A DNA stretch of 15,806 nucleotides from SZUA-35 sp037969565. GTDB lineage: Bacteria; Actinomycetota; Acidimicrobiia; Acidimicrobiales; SZUA-35. The DNA lies in the NCBI GenBank assembly GCA_037969565.1, contig JBBKXQ010000036.1, positions 1 to 15,806 of the forward strand, read 5' to 3'. Each line of letters begins with the position of its first letter. Positions within the stretch are counted from its first letter, which is position 1. Position numbers and translations under genes: made by a program. Positions 1 to 6,323 of this stretch are shown here, piece by piece. The notes under the pieces are model-generated. The model searched no databases and was not told where the DNA came from. It was given only the letters and a program-made list of their open reading frames with translations.

Positions 1-9
1 GGCGCGATG

Positions 10-888
10 TCAGCGGGTTCGGGGCGGGCGGGGAATCAGTACCGGCGTGCTCTCGACGTAGGCCAGGTACGACTCATCGTCGCCCCACCGCTTCTTGCCT
101 CGTCTCTCGAGCATCGGCACTCCGCTCACTCTGGTGAGGAGTAGGAACACGAAGACGGGTGAGATCAGGGTGGCCCAGCGCCATCCCGACAGGACGGGGA
201 GTGCGATGATCGCGATGCCGACCCAGAGAGTGATCTCACCGAAGTAGTTCGGGTGCCGTGACCAGGCCCAGAGCCCACTGTGGATGAAGCGACCATCATT
301 GACGGTGTCGCGTCTGAACTCGGACTTCTGCCGGTCGGCGATGACCTCGATCACAAAGCCGGTCGTCCACACGACTACTCCAACGACGACGAACGCATCA
401 ATCGGGCGCCGATCAGCTCCGGTGATGATCGCGAGAGTGCAGGCGAGGGTGAGGTACACCCAGAGTCCCTGCATCGTCCAGGTCATCAGGAAGCGAAGTG
501 GGTCGACCTTGATTCGATCGAAGCGTCCGTCTCGTCCGTCCCGTTTCACCCGCCGAAAGAGGAAGCTCCCGAGCCGAGCCGCCCAGACAAGGACGAGGAC
601 GGACACGATCACTGCTCGGGTGTCGATCTCATCACTGAGGACCAATGCGGTGATGGTCACGATGACGTACGTGATGCTGCCGGTCAGGTCGTAGTAGTGC
701 TCGGTCTTCGCCCGAGCGGAAGGGACGTACACGAGCCAGTTGACGGCGAAGCTCACCAGTCCGCAAAGGGCGAAGACGGCGAGACCACCGACGGTCGAGC
801 TGCCGTCGCTTCCGGCGAGTGCGACAAGGACACTGATGGCAAGGCTGGCCCCGATTCCCAAGATCGAGGTTCGGTTGGAGTCACTCAT
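10..888 (-). CDS. DUF1295 / steroid 5-alpha-reductase-like membrane protein
   Basis: A 292-residue polytopic membrane protein with about seven hydrophobic segments spread over the chain. The C-terminal half has the DUF1295 hallmarks: EVIADRQK followed by FRR at about 181-193, GLWAWSRHPNYFGE at 205-218, and a closing DESYLAYVESTPVLIP at 271-286. These resemble the C-terminal catalytic domain of 3-oxo-5-alpha-steroid 4-dehydrogenases and isoprenylcysteine methyltransferases; the RHPNY block is the shared cofactor-binding signature. Family members are presumed to be NADPH-dependent lipid reductases, but few bacterial ones have a known substrate, so no reaction is assigned. The ATG at 888 is preceded by a GGTGAT-like ribosome site that overlaps the end of the kinase gene. 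The gap to the kinase stop is only 6 bp, so the two are probably co-transcribed. Family assignment is firm; function is open. Confidence 0.88.
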   Translation of the reverse strand: MSDSNRTSILGIGASLAISVLVALAGSDGSSTVGGLAVFALCGLVSFAVNWLVYVPSARAKTEHYYDLTGSITYVIVTITALVLSDEIDTRAVIVSVLVLVWAARLGSFLFRRVKRDGRDGRFDRIKVDPLRFLMTWTMQGLWVYLTLACTLAIITGADRRPIDAFVVVGVVVWTTGFVIEVIADRQKSEFRRDTVNDGRFIHSGLWAWSRHPNYFGEITLWVGIAIIALPVLSGWRWATLISPVFVFLLLTRVSGVPMLERRGKKRWGDDESYLAYVESTPVLIPRPPRTR

Positions 889-894
889 TCCGAA

Positions 895-1782
895 TCACCA
901 GTCCAGTTCGTGGCGATGTGGTGGATCGGCGCCCGGTCGAGAGCAGGTGATGCCCGCCGCGTTGACGGCTCGTGATCCGACCCGTTGCCACTCGTTCGAG
1001 TTCACGGCGTCGAGCCGAGTCGGAGTCTCGACTCCCAGTTCGAGAATCGACGTGAGCACGGTTGCAACAATGGTGTCGCCGGCCCCGACCGTGTCCACCA
1101 CGACGATCGGTGGAGCTGCCACCTTGGTTTCGTCTGCCTTCGTGTAGATCGTGAGCCCGTCGGCACCCCGGGTGAGGATCACGACGCTCACCCCCGAATC
1201 GATCAGGGCGAGAGCGGATTCCCCCGGAGACCGGTCGGGCCAGATCCAGGTGAGGTCTTCGTCGGAGCCCTTGTAGATGTTGGTGTGGGGGAGCCAACGA
1301 TCATGGAAGTGGTGCCATTGCGCTCGATCGCGGATGATTTGTGGCCTGATGTTCGGATCGAGCGACACGATTCCGTCGTGCGATTCGACCAGCGTCGCCA
1401 GCGTCTCCGCCGTTGTGCCCCGGAAGAGACCAAGAGTTCCGCCATGGAGAACATGCGGTCCGGCACCGAGCGAGTCGAGCGCGGGCTGGCGGAGTGTCGT
1501 GTCGGCGGTGTTGTCGCCCTCGAAGGTGAAGACGAGGTGCGGCTTGTGCTCGATGCTGGCTCGGGCTGTCGGTGCATCGCTTCGTTGACAAGCCGACACG
1601 TCGACATTGTTCGAGGTGAGGTGGTTCCAGATCAGCTCGCCGTAGGTGTCGGTGGAGATGGCTCCCACGAAAGCAGATGGTGCTTTGAGGCGGGCGGCTG
1701 CGATCGAGACGTTCATCGGACCGCCGCCCGGAACGGGTTCGGGAACGAGGTCTACGAGCGCTTCACCACAACTGATGATCAT
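895..1782 (-). CDS. PfkB-family carbohydrate kinase (fructokinase-like)
   Basis: A 295-residue ribokinase/PfkB-fold sugar kinase. The N-terminal MIISCGEALVDLVP, the first PfkB signature region GGGPMNVSIAAARL (19-32), and the second signature DTVGAGDT (230-237) with the catalytic Asp of GAGD are all intact. SLDPNIRP at 140-147 and the ending AAGITCSRPGADPP are typical of fructokinase-like members. The predicted reaction is ATP-dependent phosphorylation of a sugar hydroxyl in the cytoplasm. The exact sugar cannot be read from sequence, and fructose is only the nearest guess. Length is normal. The DTVGAGDT block is followed by IVA where AF or TF is more common, a mild variation. No Shine-Dalgarno is visible before the ATG. 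A TATGCT hexamer ends 9 nt upstream, so the message may be leaderless or nearly so. It is the first gene of a two-gene unit with the DUF1295 protein. Confidence 0.9.
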   Translation of the reverse strand: MIISCGEALVDLVPEPVPGGGPMNVSIAAARLKAPSAFVGAISTDTYGELIWNHLTSNNVDVSACQRSDAPTARASIEHKPHLVFTFEGDNTADTTLRQPALDSLGAGPHVLHGGTLGLFRGTTAETLATLVESHDGIVSLDPNIRPQIIRDRAQWHHFHDRWLPHTNIYKGSDEDLTWIWPDRSPGESALALIDSGVSVVILTRGADGLTIYTKADETKVAAPPIVVVDTVGAGDTIVATVLTSILELGVETPTRLDAVNSNEWQRVGSRAVNAAGITCSRPGADPPHRHELDW

Positions 1783-1791
1783 CGGCTGGCG

Positions 1792-1797
1792 AGCATA
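1792..1797 (-). promoter_or_regulatory. Possible -10 element for the PfkB kinase
   Basis: TATGCT on the minus strand fits the TANNNT pattern and ends 9 nt before the kinase ATG. It would place transcription start at or within a few bases of the start codon. No ribosome site is visible, which agrees with a leaderless message. No convincing -35 box lies at the usual distance. Confidence 0.3.
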
Positions 1798-1855
1798 GGC
1801 AACTTCGGCCGGTGGCTCGGGTCCCGCCCGCCCAGAATCTTTTCGGGCATTTGCT

Positions 1856-1880
1856 GATTGGTCAGGACGAAATCGGGTAC
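1856..1880 (+). promoter_or_regulatory. SigB/SigF-like promoter before whiB-like gene
   Basis: GATT at 1856-1859 and GGGTAC at 1875-1880 are separated by 15 bp. This matches the GNNT-N14-16-GGGTA(C/T) pattern known for the general-stress sigma factors of Streptomyces and related actinobacteria. The expected start of transcription lies near 1887, leaving a short leader that holds the GGAGG ribosome site at 1891-1895. The match was found by eye, and GGGTA is not rare in GC-rich DNA, so this is suggestive only. Confidence 0.4.
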
Positions 1881-1902
1881 CTCGTCCGCCGGAGGTCAGA
1901 TC

Positions 1903-2268
1903 ATGGACATGAAATTTGTCTCACCGCGCTACCAGTTGCCGGGTCAGTGGACCGATCACGCTCTTTGTCAGGGCCTGACCGACGTCTTTTTCGGCCCGGT
2001 GGCCGAACGACCCGAACGCCGCGTCGAGCGAGAGGCGGTTGCCTACTCCTACTGCATGGCCTGTCCGGTCATCGACCAGTGCAAGCAGTTCGCTCGAGAC
2101 AACAATGAACACGGCTTCTGGGGTGGGGAGAATGAGGTGGAGCGGGCCGTCGCCGGTTTCGCTCCCCGTTCGCCGAGTCGACGAGCGGTGATCGTTGCTC
2201 GACAGCTGGTCGGTAGCGAGCGGCGGGCGGCAGCCAACGAGCTGAACGACCTCGCCGACTCTGCTTGA
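1903..2268 (+). CDS. WhiB-family iron-sulfur transcriptional regulator
   Basis: A 121-residue Wbl protein. The four cluster-ligating cysteines are C22, C51, C54 and C60, the last three in the family spacing C-x2-C-x5-C (YSYCMACPVIDQC). LTDVFFGP precedes them, much like the usual DxFFP block, and GFWGGE at 71-76 is the characteristic beta-turn. A basic tail follows (PRSPSRRAVIVARQ), as in members that contact DNA. Wbl proteins bind a [4Fe-4S] cluster and usually act with the region-4 domain of the primary sigma factor, answering redox, nitric oxide or developmental cues. The start was set at the ATG of MDMKFV because GGAGG lies 7 nt upstream; an in-frame ATG 45 nt earlier has no ribosome site. 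The gene diverges from the sugar kinase and converges on the alarmone synthetase with 16 bp between stops. The subclass (WhiA, B, C or D type) cannot be assigned. Confidence 0.95.
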   Translation: MDMKFVSPRYQLPGQWTDHALCQGLTDVFFGPVAERPERRVEREAVAYSYCMACPVIDQCKQFARDNNEHGFWGGENEVERAVAGFAPRSPSRRAVIVARQLVGSERRAAANELNDLADSA

Positions 2269-2288
2269 TCACCGCTCTGCTTGATCAC
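2259..2288. repeat. 16-bp tandem duplication at convergent gene ends
   Basis: CTCTGCTTGATCAC occurs at 2259-2272 and again at 2275-2288, separated by CG, giving a period of 16 bp with an exact 14-bp match. The palindrome TGATCA lies in each copy. Copy 1 supplies the TGA stop of the whiB-like gene at 2266-2268. Copy 2 supplies, on the other strand, the TGA stop of the alarmone synthetase gene at 2285-2287. The duplication therefore forms the whole junction between two convergent genes. Confidence 0.85.
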
Positions 2289-3712
2289 GATGACGGGCGT
2301 CTGCTCGGGTGGCGCGGAGCGAGCCAGCGACTGACATGAGCCATCTCGTCATGATCGTCCCGACCGAGGATCCGTAGATCGATCATCCGCTCGAGTGTCA
2401 GGCCCACGAACAGGCGCCCGATCTCGGCTGCCTCCAGTGGTTCCCCGGTGACACCGTCGCTGGCAAGAATGGTTCGAGCCACATGGTCGAAATGGCGACG
2501 AGCAATGGGGATACCGGCGGCTTCGGCCCCATCTCTAGCTGAACGTGTCAGCTCGTGAAGGGCTCGTGAGGTCTGGTTACGGTGGCCGAGCTTCTTCCAA
2601 GCATCGGCCAACGGGTCGTACAGTTGCTTCCACTGTTCGCCGTCGAGGAGCGGGAAGCCGCGATCGATACGCCGCAACTGGAGCGCTGGTGCCGGCACGG
2701 AAGAGTCTTCGTCATCGGCCTGAGCACTCGTTCGATCTTCCAAGGGCAAGAGGTAGGGCTTCCCTCCGGCCGAGATCTCGCCGTCGGGAACAGCCGAGCG
2801 GAGGAACCGCTTGAAGCTCCCGTGACCGAACCAATCGTCGCTGATCTCGGCCCCGAATTCTCGTTGCAGAGCCCACGCCAACGACCCCATGTCGGTCGGT
2901 CGGTCGATTGCCTGCCATCGTTCGATCAAGAGGGCGGCCGCATCCGACGCAAGCGCGCTGGACGGCACCACAGGTTCACTCTCGATCGATCCGAGGTACT
3001 CCGACGGGGCGAGAGACGATTCGGAAACCAGGGCATCGTCGATTCGATCGAGTTCGGTTCGGAGGTCTTCGGCAATGTCGTCGAGCGTGGAAAACAGGTC
3101 GGCCATACGCTTGCTCAGGACCTCCACCAGCGGAGGCAGCTCACCGTCCTTGCTGTAGGTGTCTTCGTGCGTCAGCTCGCCCCAACTGTCTTGTAGCAGG
3201 GTGCGAATCTGGAGTTCACACATGATGGGCGACCGTTTGCCCGCAGCCTGGTCGCCGATTCCGAGGTTGACGTGCCAACCGCGATATCCCGACTCTTTCG
3301 GTGCGACGACGTAGTCACGCTCGGACGAAGGATCCAGCCACAAGTTCTTGCCCGGTGTTCTCGGCAGCGTGTCGAGAGCGGACTGCACCATGTCGATGTC
3401 TCGCAGGTTCGTGCAGGTGATGCGCAAGCCGACGAGGTCGTCGATGACCGTCGGGATGTCGGCGACCGTGCGGATCCGGTCGGCGTAGCGAGGCTGGTGG
3501 ATCTTCCGCCAGGTCCGCCGCTTTGACTTCACTCGGCCCGCGGCGTGCCTGATGCGGGCGAGGTCGCGATCCGTGAGCTGATCGACAAGCGCAGCGTCGA
3601 GGGCGTCGGAGGCGGCGGCCAGGGACGGCTCGAGAACGGCGCGTCGATACTCGTCGTACCAATCGCCGAATTCGGCGTATTCGAGCGGGGATTCCGGGTT
3701 CTCAGGATCCAT
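2285..3712 (-). CDS. RelA/SpoT synthetase-domain protein with C-terminal OST-HTH/LOTUS-like region
   Basis: A 475-residue protein with a (p)ppGpp synthetase (RelA_SpoT) domain at about 55-220. The motifs look intact: RVKSKRRTWRK (60-70), DLVGLRI (92-98, catalytic Asp), GYRGWH (142-147), and CELQIRTLLQDSWGELTHED (165-184) containing the catalytic ExQ at E166/Q168. It should transfer pyrophosphate from ATP to a guanine nucleotide, or to another acceptor as some toxic relatives do. There is no HD hydrolase domain and no TGS/ACT regulatory domain. About 255 further residues follow. Positions 255-323 (MGSLAWALQREFGAEISDDWFGHGSFKRFLRSAVP...) resemble an OST-HTH/LOTUS RNA-binding fold; 345-465 is a further helical region I do not recognise. 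The ATG directly abuts the TAG of the acyl-CoA ligase with no ribosome site of its own, implying translational coupling. The synthetase call is firm; the LOTUS call is by pattern recognition only. Confidence 0.9.
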   Translation of the reverse strand: MDPENPESPLEYAEFGDWYDEYRRAVLEPSLAAASDALDAALVDQLTDRDLARIRHAAGRVKSKRRTWRKIHQPRYADRIRTVADIPTVIDDLVGLRITCTNLRDIDMVQSALDTLPRTPGKNLWLDPSSERDYVVAPKESGYRGWHVNLGIGDQAAGKRSPIMCELQIRTLLQDSWGELTHEDTYSKDGELPPLVEVLSKRMADLFSTLDDIAEDLRTELDRIDDALVSESSLAPSEYLGSIESEPVVPSSALASDAAALLIERWQAIDRPTDMGSLAWALQREFGAEISDDWFGHGSFKRFLRSAVPDGEISAGGKPYLLPLEDRTSAQADDEDSSVPAPALQLRRIDRGFPLLDGEQWKQLYDPLADAWKKLGHRNQTSRALHELTRSARDGAEAAGIPIARRHFDHVARTILASDGVTGEPLEAAEIGRLFVGLTLERMIDLRILGRDDHDEMAHVSRWLAPRHPSRRPSS

Positions 3713-5266
3713 CTAGTTGACGAGCCGTTCGTGACCCTCCCAATACGGCTTGCGCAATTCGGTCTTCAGGATCTTCCCCGACGGATTCCGGGGGAGAGCA
3801 TCGATCCAGTCAACCGTGGTGGGGCATTTGTATGCAGCAAGGTTCTCTCGGCAATAGGCGATGACAGCATCATCACTCAATGAGGGATCAGCGCGAGTGA
3901 TGATCGCTTTGACCGACTCACCCCAGCGCTCGGAAGGCACGCCGATCACGGCTGCGTCCGCAATTCCTTCGTGCTGCATCAAAACGTTCTCGATCTCGGC
4001 CGGGTAGATGTTCTCTCCGCCCGACACGATCATGTCTTTCACCCGGTCGTGAATGAACAGGTAGCCATCTCGTAGGTAACCGGCATCTCCGGTTCGGAAC
4101 CAGCCCTCTACGAAGGCATCGGCCGTAGCCGCGGGGTTCCGCCAATAACCCTTCATGTTCTGAGCAGATTTCACCCAGATTTCACCGACCTCTCCGTCCG
4201 GTAGGTCTGCCATCTCACCGAGATCGACGACTCGCAGTTGAACGTCGCCCCACGGCCGGCCCGCGGCCCGCAACAGGTGGGCGTTGGGGCCGCCGGGATC
4301 GTGGTCCTCGGGGTCGAGTTGGACGACGCCACCGGTGGTCTCGGTCAAGCCGTAGGCCTGGATGAAATGGCAACCGAAGAGACCGATCGAGCCGACGAGC
4401 ACGGCTTCGGTGATTGGTGAGGCCCCGTAGACAACGGCTTCCATCGACGAGAAATCGGCGTCGCTCGCTCCGGGTACCGACAGAATGAATTGCAGCACGG
4501 CCGGGACGAGCAACGCATGAGTGAGCTGGTGTTCGGGAATCATCTCGATGATTTCCATGGGATTGACCTCCCTCGCCAGCACGGTTTTCGCCCCGCAGTA
4601 CATCCCGGCAAGACCCCAGCCACTCCCGGCGATGTGGACCAGCGGCATCGCAACGAGATTCACGGCGTCTTCGTGAAACCGCCAGTTCTCTCGACCGACC
4701 GTCATCGTGCACAAGAAGTTGTCGTTCGTGATCTCGACCCCTTTGGGCAGGCCGGTGGTTCCCGAGGTGTAGAGCTGGTAGCACGTGTCGTCGCCGGAGA
4801 TCTCCACATGGATGTCCTCGGCTGGAAACTGCGAAACCCAGTCAACGTAGGATTGATGACCAGACTGGCCGGGATCACCGATCACGACGATGAGCCGCAC
4901 AGTGTCGAGTTCGATCGATTCGAGATGACCGAGGAATTCCTCGCCGACGAACATGACTTCGGCCTCGGCGTTGTTGATGATGAACTCCATCTCACGAGGG
5001 GCGAGACGCCAGTTCACCGCAACGGACACAGAGTTGAGCTTGGCCCCACCGAACACCAGCGGAAAATACTCCGGCACATTGCGGTCGAGGAACGCAACAC
5101 GACTGGCCGACCCGATACCGGCGACGCGTAACCCGTTGGCAACTTGCCGCGATTCGGACTCCAGGCCGGCGAAGGTCCAGGTTCGGTCTCCCGCCACGAG
5201 ACCGATCTTGCTCGGCGATTCCGCAGCATTGTTCCGGCTGATATCGGCGAGAGTGGCAACGTTCAT
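3713..5266 (-). CDS. AMP-forming acyl-CoA ligase (FadD-like)
   Basis: A 517-residue member of the ANL adenylate-forming superfamily. Visible motifs are the P-loop YTSGTTGLPKG (166-176), the adenine-binding YGLTET (305-310), RTGD (391-394), the hinge region DRVKDMIVSGGENIYPAEIE (407-426) and the C-terminal catalytic lysine in NPSGKILK (K498). It should activate a carboxylic acid to an acyl-AMP and then to its CoA thioester. Length and motif order fit a cytosolic FadD-type medium/long-chain fatty acyl-CoA synthetase, but an aromatic or other acid cannot be excluded. The reading frame stays open far upstream to 5725. I start at the ATG of MNVATLADI because the family N-terminus begins there and the upstream part is Arg/Ser-rich sequence overlapping the opposite-strand membrane gene. 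Its TAG stop is immediately followed by the ATG of the alarmone synthetase. Confidence 0.92.
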   Translation of the reverse strand: MNVATLADISRNNAAESPSKIGLVAGDRTWTFAGLESESRQVANGLRVAGIGSASRVAFLDRNVPEYFPLVFGGAKLNSVSVAVNWRLAPREMEFIINNAEAEVMFVGEEFLGHLESIELDTVRLIVVIGDPGQSGHQSYVDWVSQFPAEDIHVEISGDDTCYQLYTSGTTGLPKGVEITNDNFLCTMTVGRENWRFHEDAVNLVAMPLVHIAGSGWGLAGMYCGAKTVLAREVNPMEIIEMIPEHQLTHALLVPAVLQFILSVPGASDADFSSMEAVVYGASPITEAVLVGSIGLFGCHFIQAYGLTETTGGVVQLDPEDHDPGGPNAHLLRAAGRPWGDVQLRVVDLGEMADLPDGEVGEIWVKSAQNMKGYWRNPAATADAFVEGWFRTGDAGYLRDGYLFIHDRVKDMIVSGGENIYPAEIENVLMQHEGIADAAVIGVPSERWGESVKAIITRADPSLSDDAVIAYCRENLAAYKCPTTVDWIDALPRNPSGKILKTELRKPYWEGHERLVN

Positions 5267-5303
5267 TGCGAGATCTTGCCACCCGACGCGGCAACGTGCC
5301 CGC

Positions 5304-5356
5304 CAGACGCCAGTCGCTCGGCTCCCCCTCGACGCATCCCCAGCTCGCGGCGTCTG
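5304..5356. promoter_or_regulatory. Widely spaced inverted repeat before acyl-CoA ligase
   Basis: CAGACGCC at 5304-5311 and its exact reverse complement GGCGTCTG at 5349-5356 lie 37 bp apart in the 176-bp region between the divergent acyl-CoA ligase and the helical membrane protein gene. They could be paired operator half-sites, for example for a TetR-type regulator of fatty-acid genes, but no such regulator is encoded nearby and chance cannot be excluded. Confidence 0.2.
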
Positions 5357-5379
5357 AGGACGAGAACGTGTGCCCGCGA

Positions 5380-5410
5380 CGAACCGAGCGGGGTCATCAC
5401 GTACGGTTCG
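5380..5410. promoter_or_regulatory. 7-bp inverted repeat upstream of helical membrane protein gene
   Basis: CGAACCG at 5380-5386 and CGGTTCG at 5404-5410 are perfect inverted arms around a 17-bp spacer, centred about 48 bp before the GTG start at 5443. The same stretch contains GAAC, 15 bp, CGTA, which loosely resembles an ECF-sigma promoter. It may be an operator or an extracytoplasmic-stress promoter. The evidence is symmetry and position only. Confidence 0.25.
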
Positions 5411-5442
5411 GACTCGGTAAACACTGTCACGGAGGATCAAGA

Positions 5443-6258
5443 GTGCGAATTTGGAAGACGATGTCGATTGCTCTCGCGATCTCTGTTGCCATCGTGGGCT
5501 GGTTCGGTCTCGGCCGGCTCGAACTCGGCGCATCGGATTCGCTCGTGGCCACCAGTGAGGCGCTCGTGTCGGTCGAAGCGTCGCTGCGGGGCTCGACCGA
5601 CGTGGCGAATGGGACCGCCGATGCGCTCGACGCAGCAGCCGAATCCTTGGACGCAGCAGCGGAGACTTCAGACTCGACCGGCGAAGTCGCCGCCAACATC
5701 GCCGAGATGGCCAGAACGCTTCCACCCGTGGTCATCGGTGTCGCCGACGGGCTCGATCAGTTGGACCGCACGCTCAACGAAGTACAACTCGCGTTCGATC
5801 GACTTCCGTTCGATCTCGGCTTCTCCACCGACACGCTCCGGCTGGATCCGGCATTGTCCGATGTCGACCCTTTTCTCGATGATCTCGATGAAGCCCAGCG
5901 GTCGCTCGACGGGTTGTCGGCCGACGCCGAGCTCTTGGGCCCGCGCAGTCGTGACCTGGCCACCGAGCTCCGCATCGTTGCCACGAATCTGCGGCAGTCG
6001 ACCGAAGACATCAGCTCGTTGGCTGACGATGTGGGGGACGCCCAGTCCTCGATCGACGGCGTGGTGGGTGGCGAGGCGGTAGACCTGTGGTTGGCTCAAG
6101 TATTGCTGGTGGCGCTGTGCGGAGCCATCGTCGCCGCCAATCTCGGCTCCTTCGCAACGGTACGTTCCGCAAGGCTCGATGAGCCCATCGTCAGGTCCAC
6201 CAATGTGCCGTCTGACCATGTGCCGTCTCAGCCGCCCCGTTCGGAGACGCAACGCTGA
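5443..6258 (+). CDS. Membrane-anchored helical (coiled-coil) protein of unknown function
   Basis: A 271-residue protein I do not recognise. It starts with a transmembrane segment (about 6-25), followed by roughly 190 residues of acidic, Ala/Asp/Leu/Ser-rich helical sequence with heptad-like spacing, including LDAAAESLDAAAE (63-75). A second transmembrane segment sits at about 215-238. The short cytoplasmic tail ends in two similar five-residue units, NVPSD and HVPSQ. The predicted topology is two anchors with a long extracytoplasmic helical hairpin. GTG at 5443 is chosen because GGAGG at 5431-5435 lies 7 nt upstream; the ATG at 5461 has no such site. The gene diverges from the acyl-CoA ligase and converges on the AI-2E-family gene. 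The helical loop recalls the extracytoplasmic loop of the ABC-2 permease further downstream in composition only. Membrane location is likely; function is unknown. Confidence 0.8.
   Translation: MRIWKTMSIALAISVAIVGWFGLGRLELGASDSLVATSEALVSVEASLRGSTDVANGTADALDAAAESLDAAAETSDSTGEVAANIAEMARTLPPVVIGVADGLDQLDRTLNEVQLAFDRLPFDLGFSTDTLRLDPALSDVDPFLDDLDEAQRSLDGLSADAELLGPRSRDLATELRIVATNLRQSTEDISSLADDVGDAQSSIDGVVGGEAVDLWLAQVLLVALCGAIVAANLGSFATVRSARLDEPIVRSTNVPSDHVPSQPPRSETQR
6202..6231 (+). repeat. Two-copy 15-bp repeat at the gene's 3' end
   Basis: Two adjacent 15-bp units, 6202-6216 and 6217-6231, match at 12 of 15 positions, including the exact 11-mer ATGTGCCGTCT. They encode NVPSD and HVPSQ in the last 20 residues of the helical membrane protein. 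Confidence 0.7.
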
Positions 6259-6260
6259 AA

Positions 6261-6276
6261 CCGGAGCAGCCTCCGG
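6261..6276 (+). terminator. Short GC-rich hairpin after stop codon
   Basis: CCGGAG (6261-6266), loop CAGC, CTCCGG (6271-6276) form a perfect 6-bp stem starting 3 bp after the stop of the helical membrane protein gene. It lies in the 65-bp convergent gap before the AI-2E-family gene. There is no T-tract, so if it terminates it would be of the U-less kind proposed for actinobacteria. Confidence 0.35.
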
Positions 6277-6323
6277 ACCAGCGACCCAGATCAGCGCAAG
6301 AGATCAGCCACGGTCTTGGCGGC

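Noticed and set aside
280..975. Long plus-strand frame of 231 codons opposite the DUF1295 gene
   Set aside because: It is antisense to a clear family member, its product is a low-complexity Asp/Gly/Glu-rich mixture, and it has no recognisable motif. It is a shadow of high-GC codon bias.
985..1857. Plus-strand frame of 290 codons opposite the PfkB kinase
   Set aside because: It is fully antisense to an intact kinase with both PfkB signatures, and shows no domain of its own.
2285..3712. Toxic small alarmone synthetase (toxSAS-type toxin-antitoxin pair)
   Set aside because: The protein is much longer than typical toxSAS enzymes, and no small antitoxin-like gene lies beside it. The neighbours are an acyl-CoA ligase and a WhiB regulator.
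5267..5725. N-terminal extension of the acyl-CoA ligase to an ATG at 5725
   Set aside because: The extra 153 residues are Arg/Ser-rich, lack homology-like features and overlap the start and promoter of the opposite-strand membrane protein. Family similarity begins at MNVATLADI.
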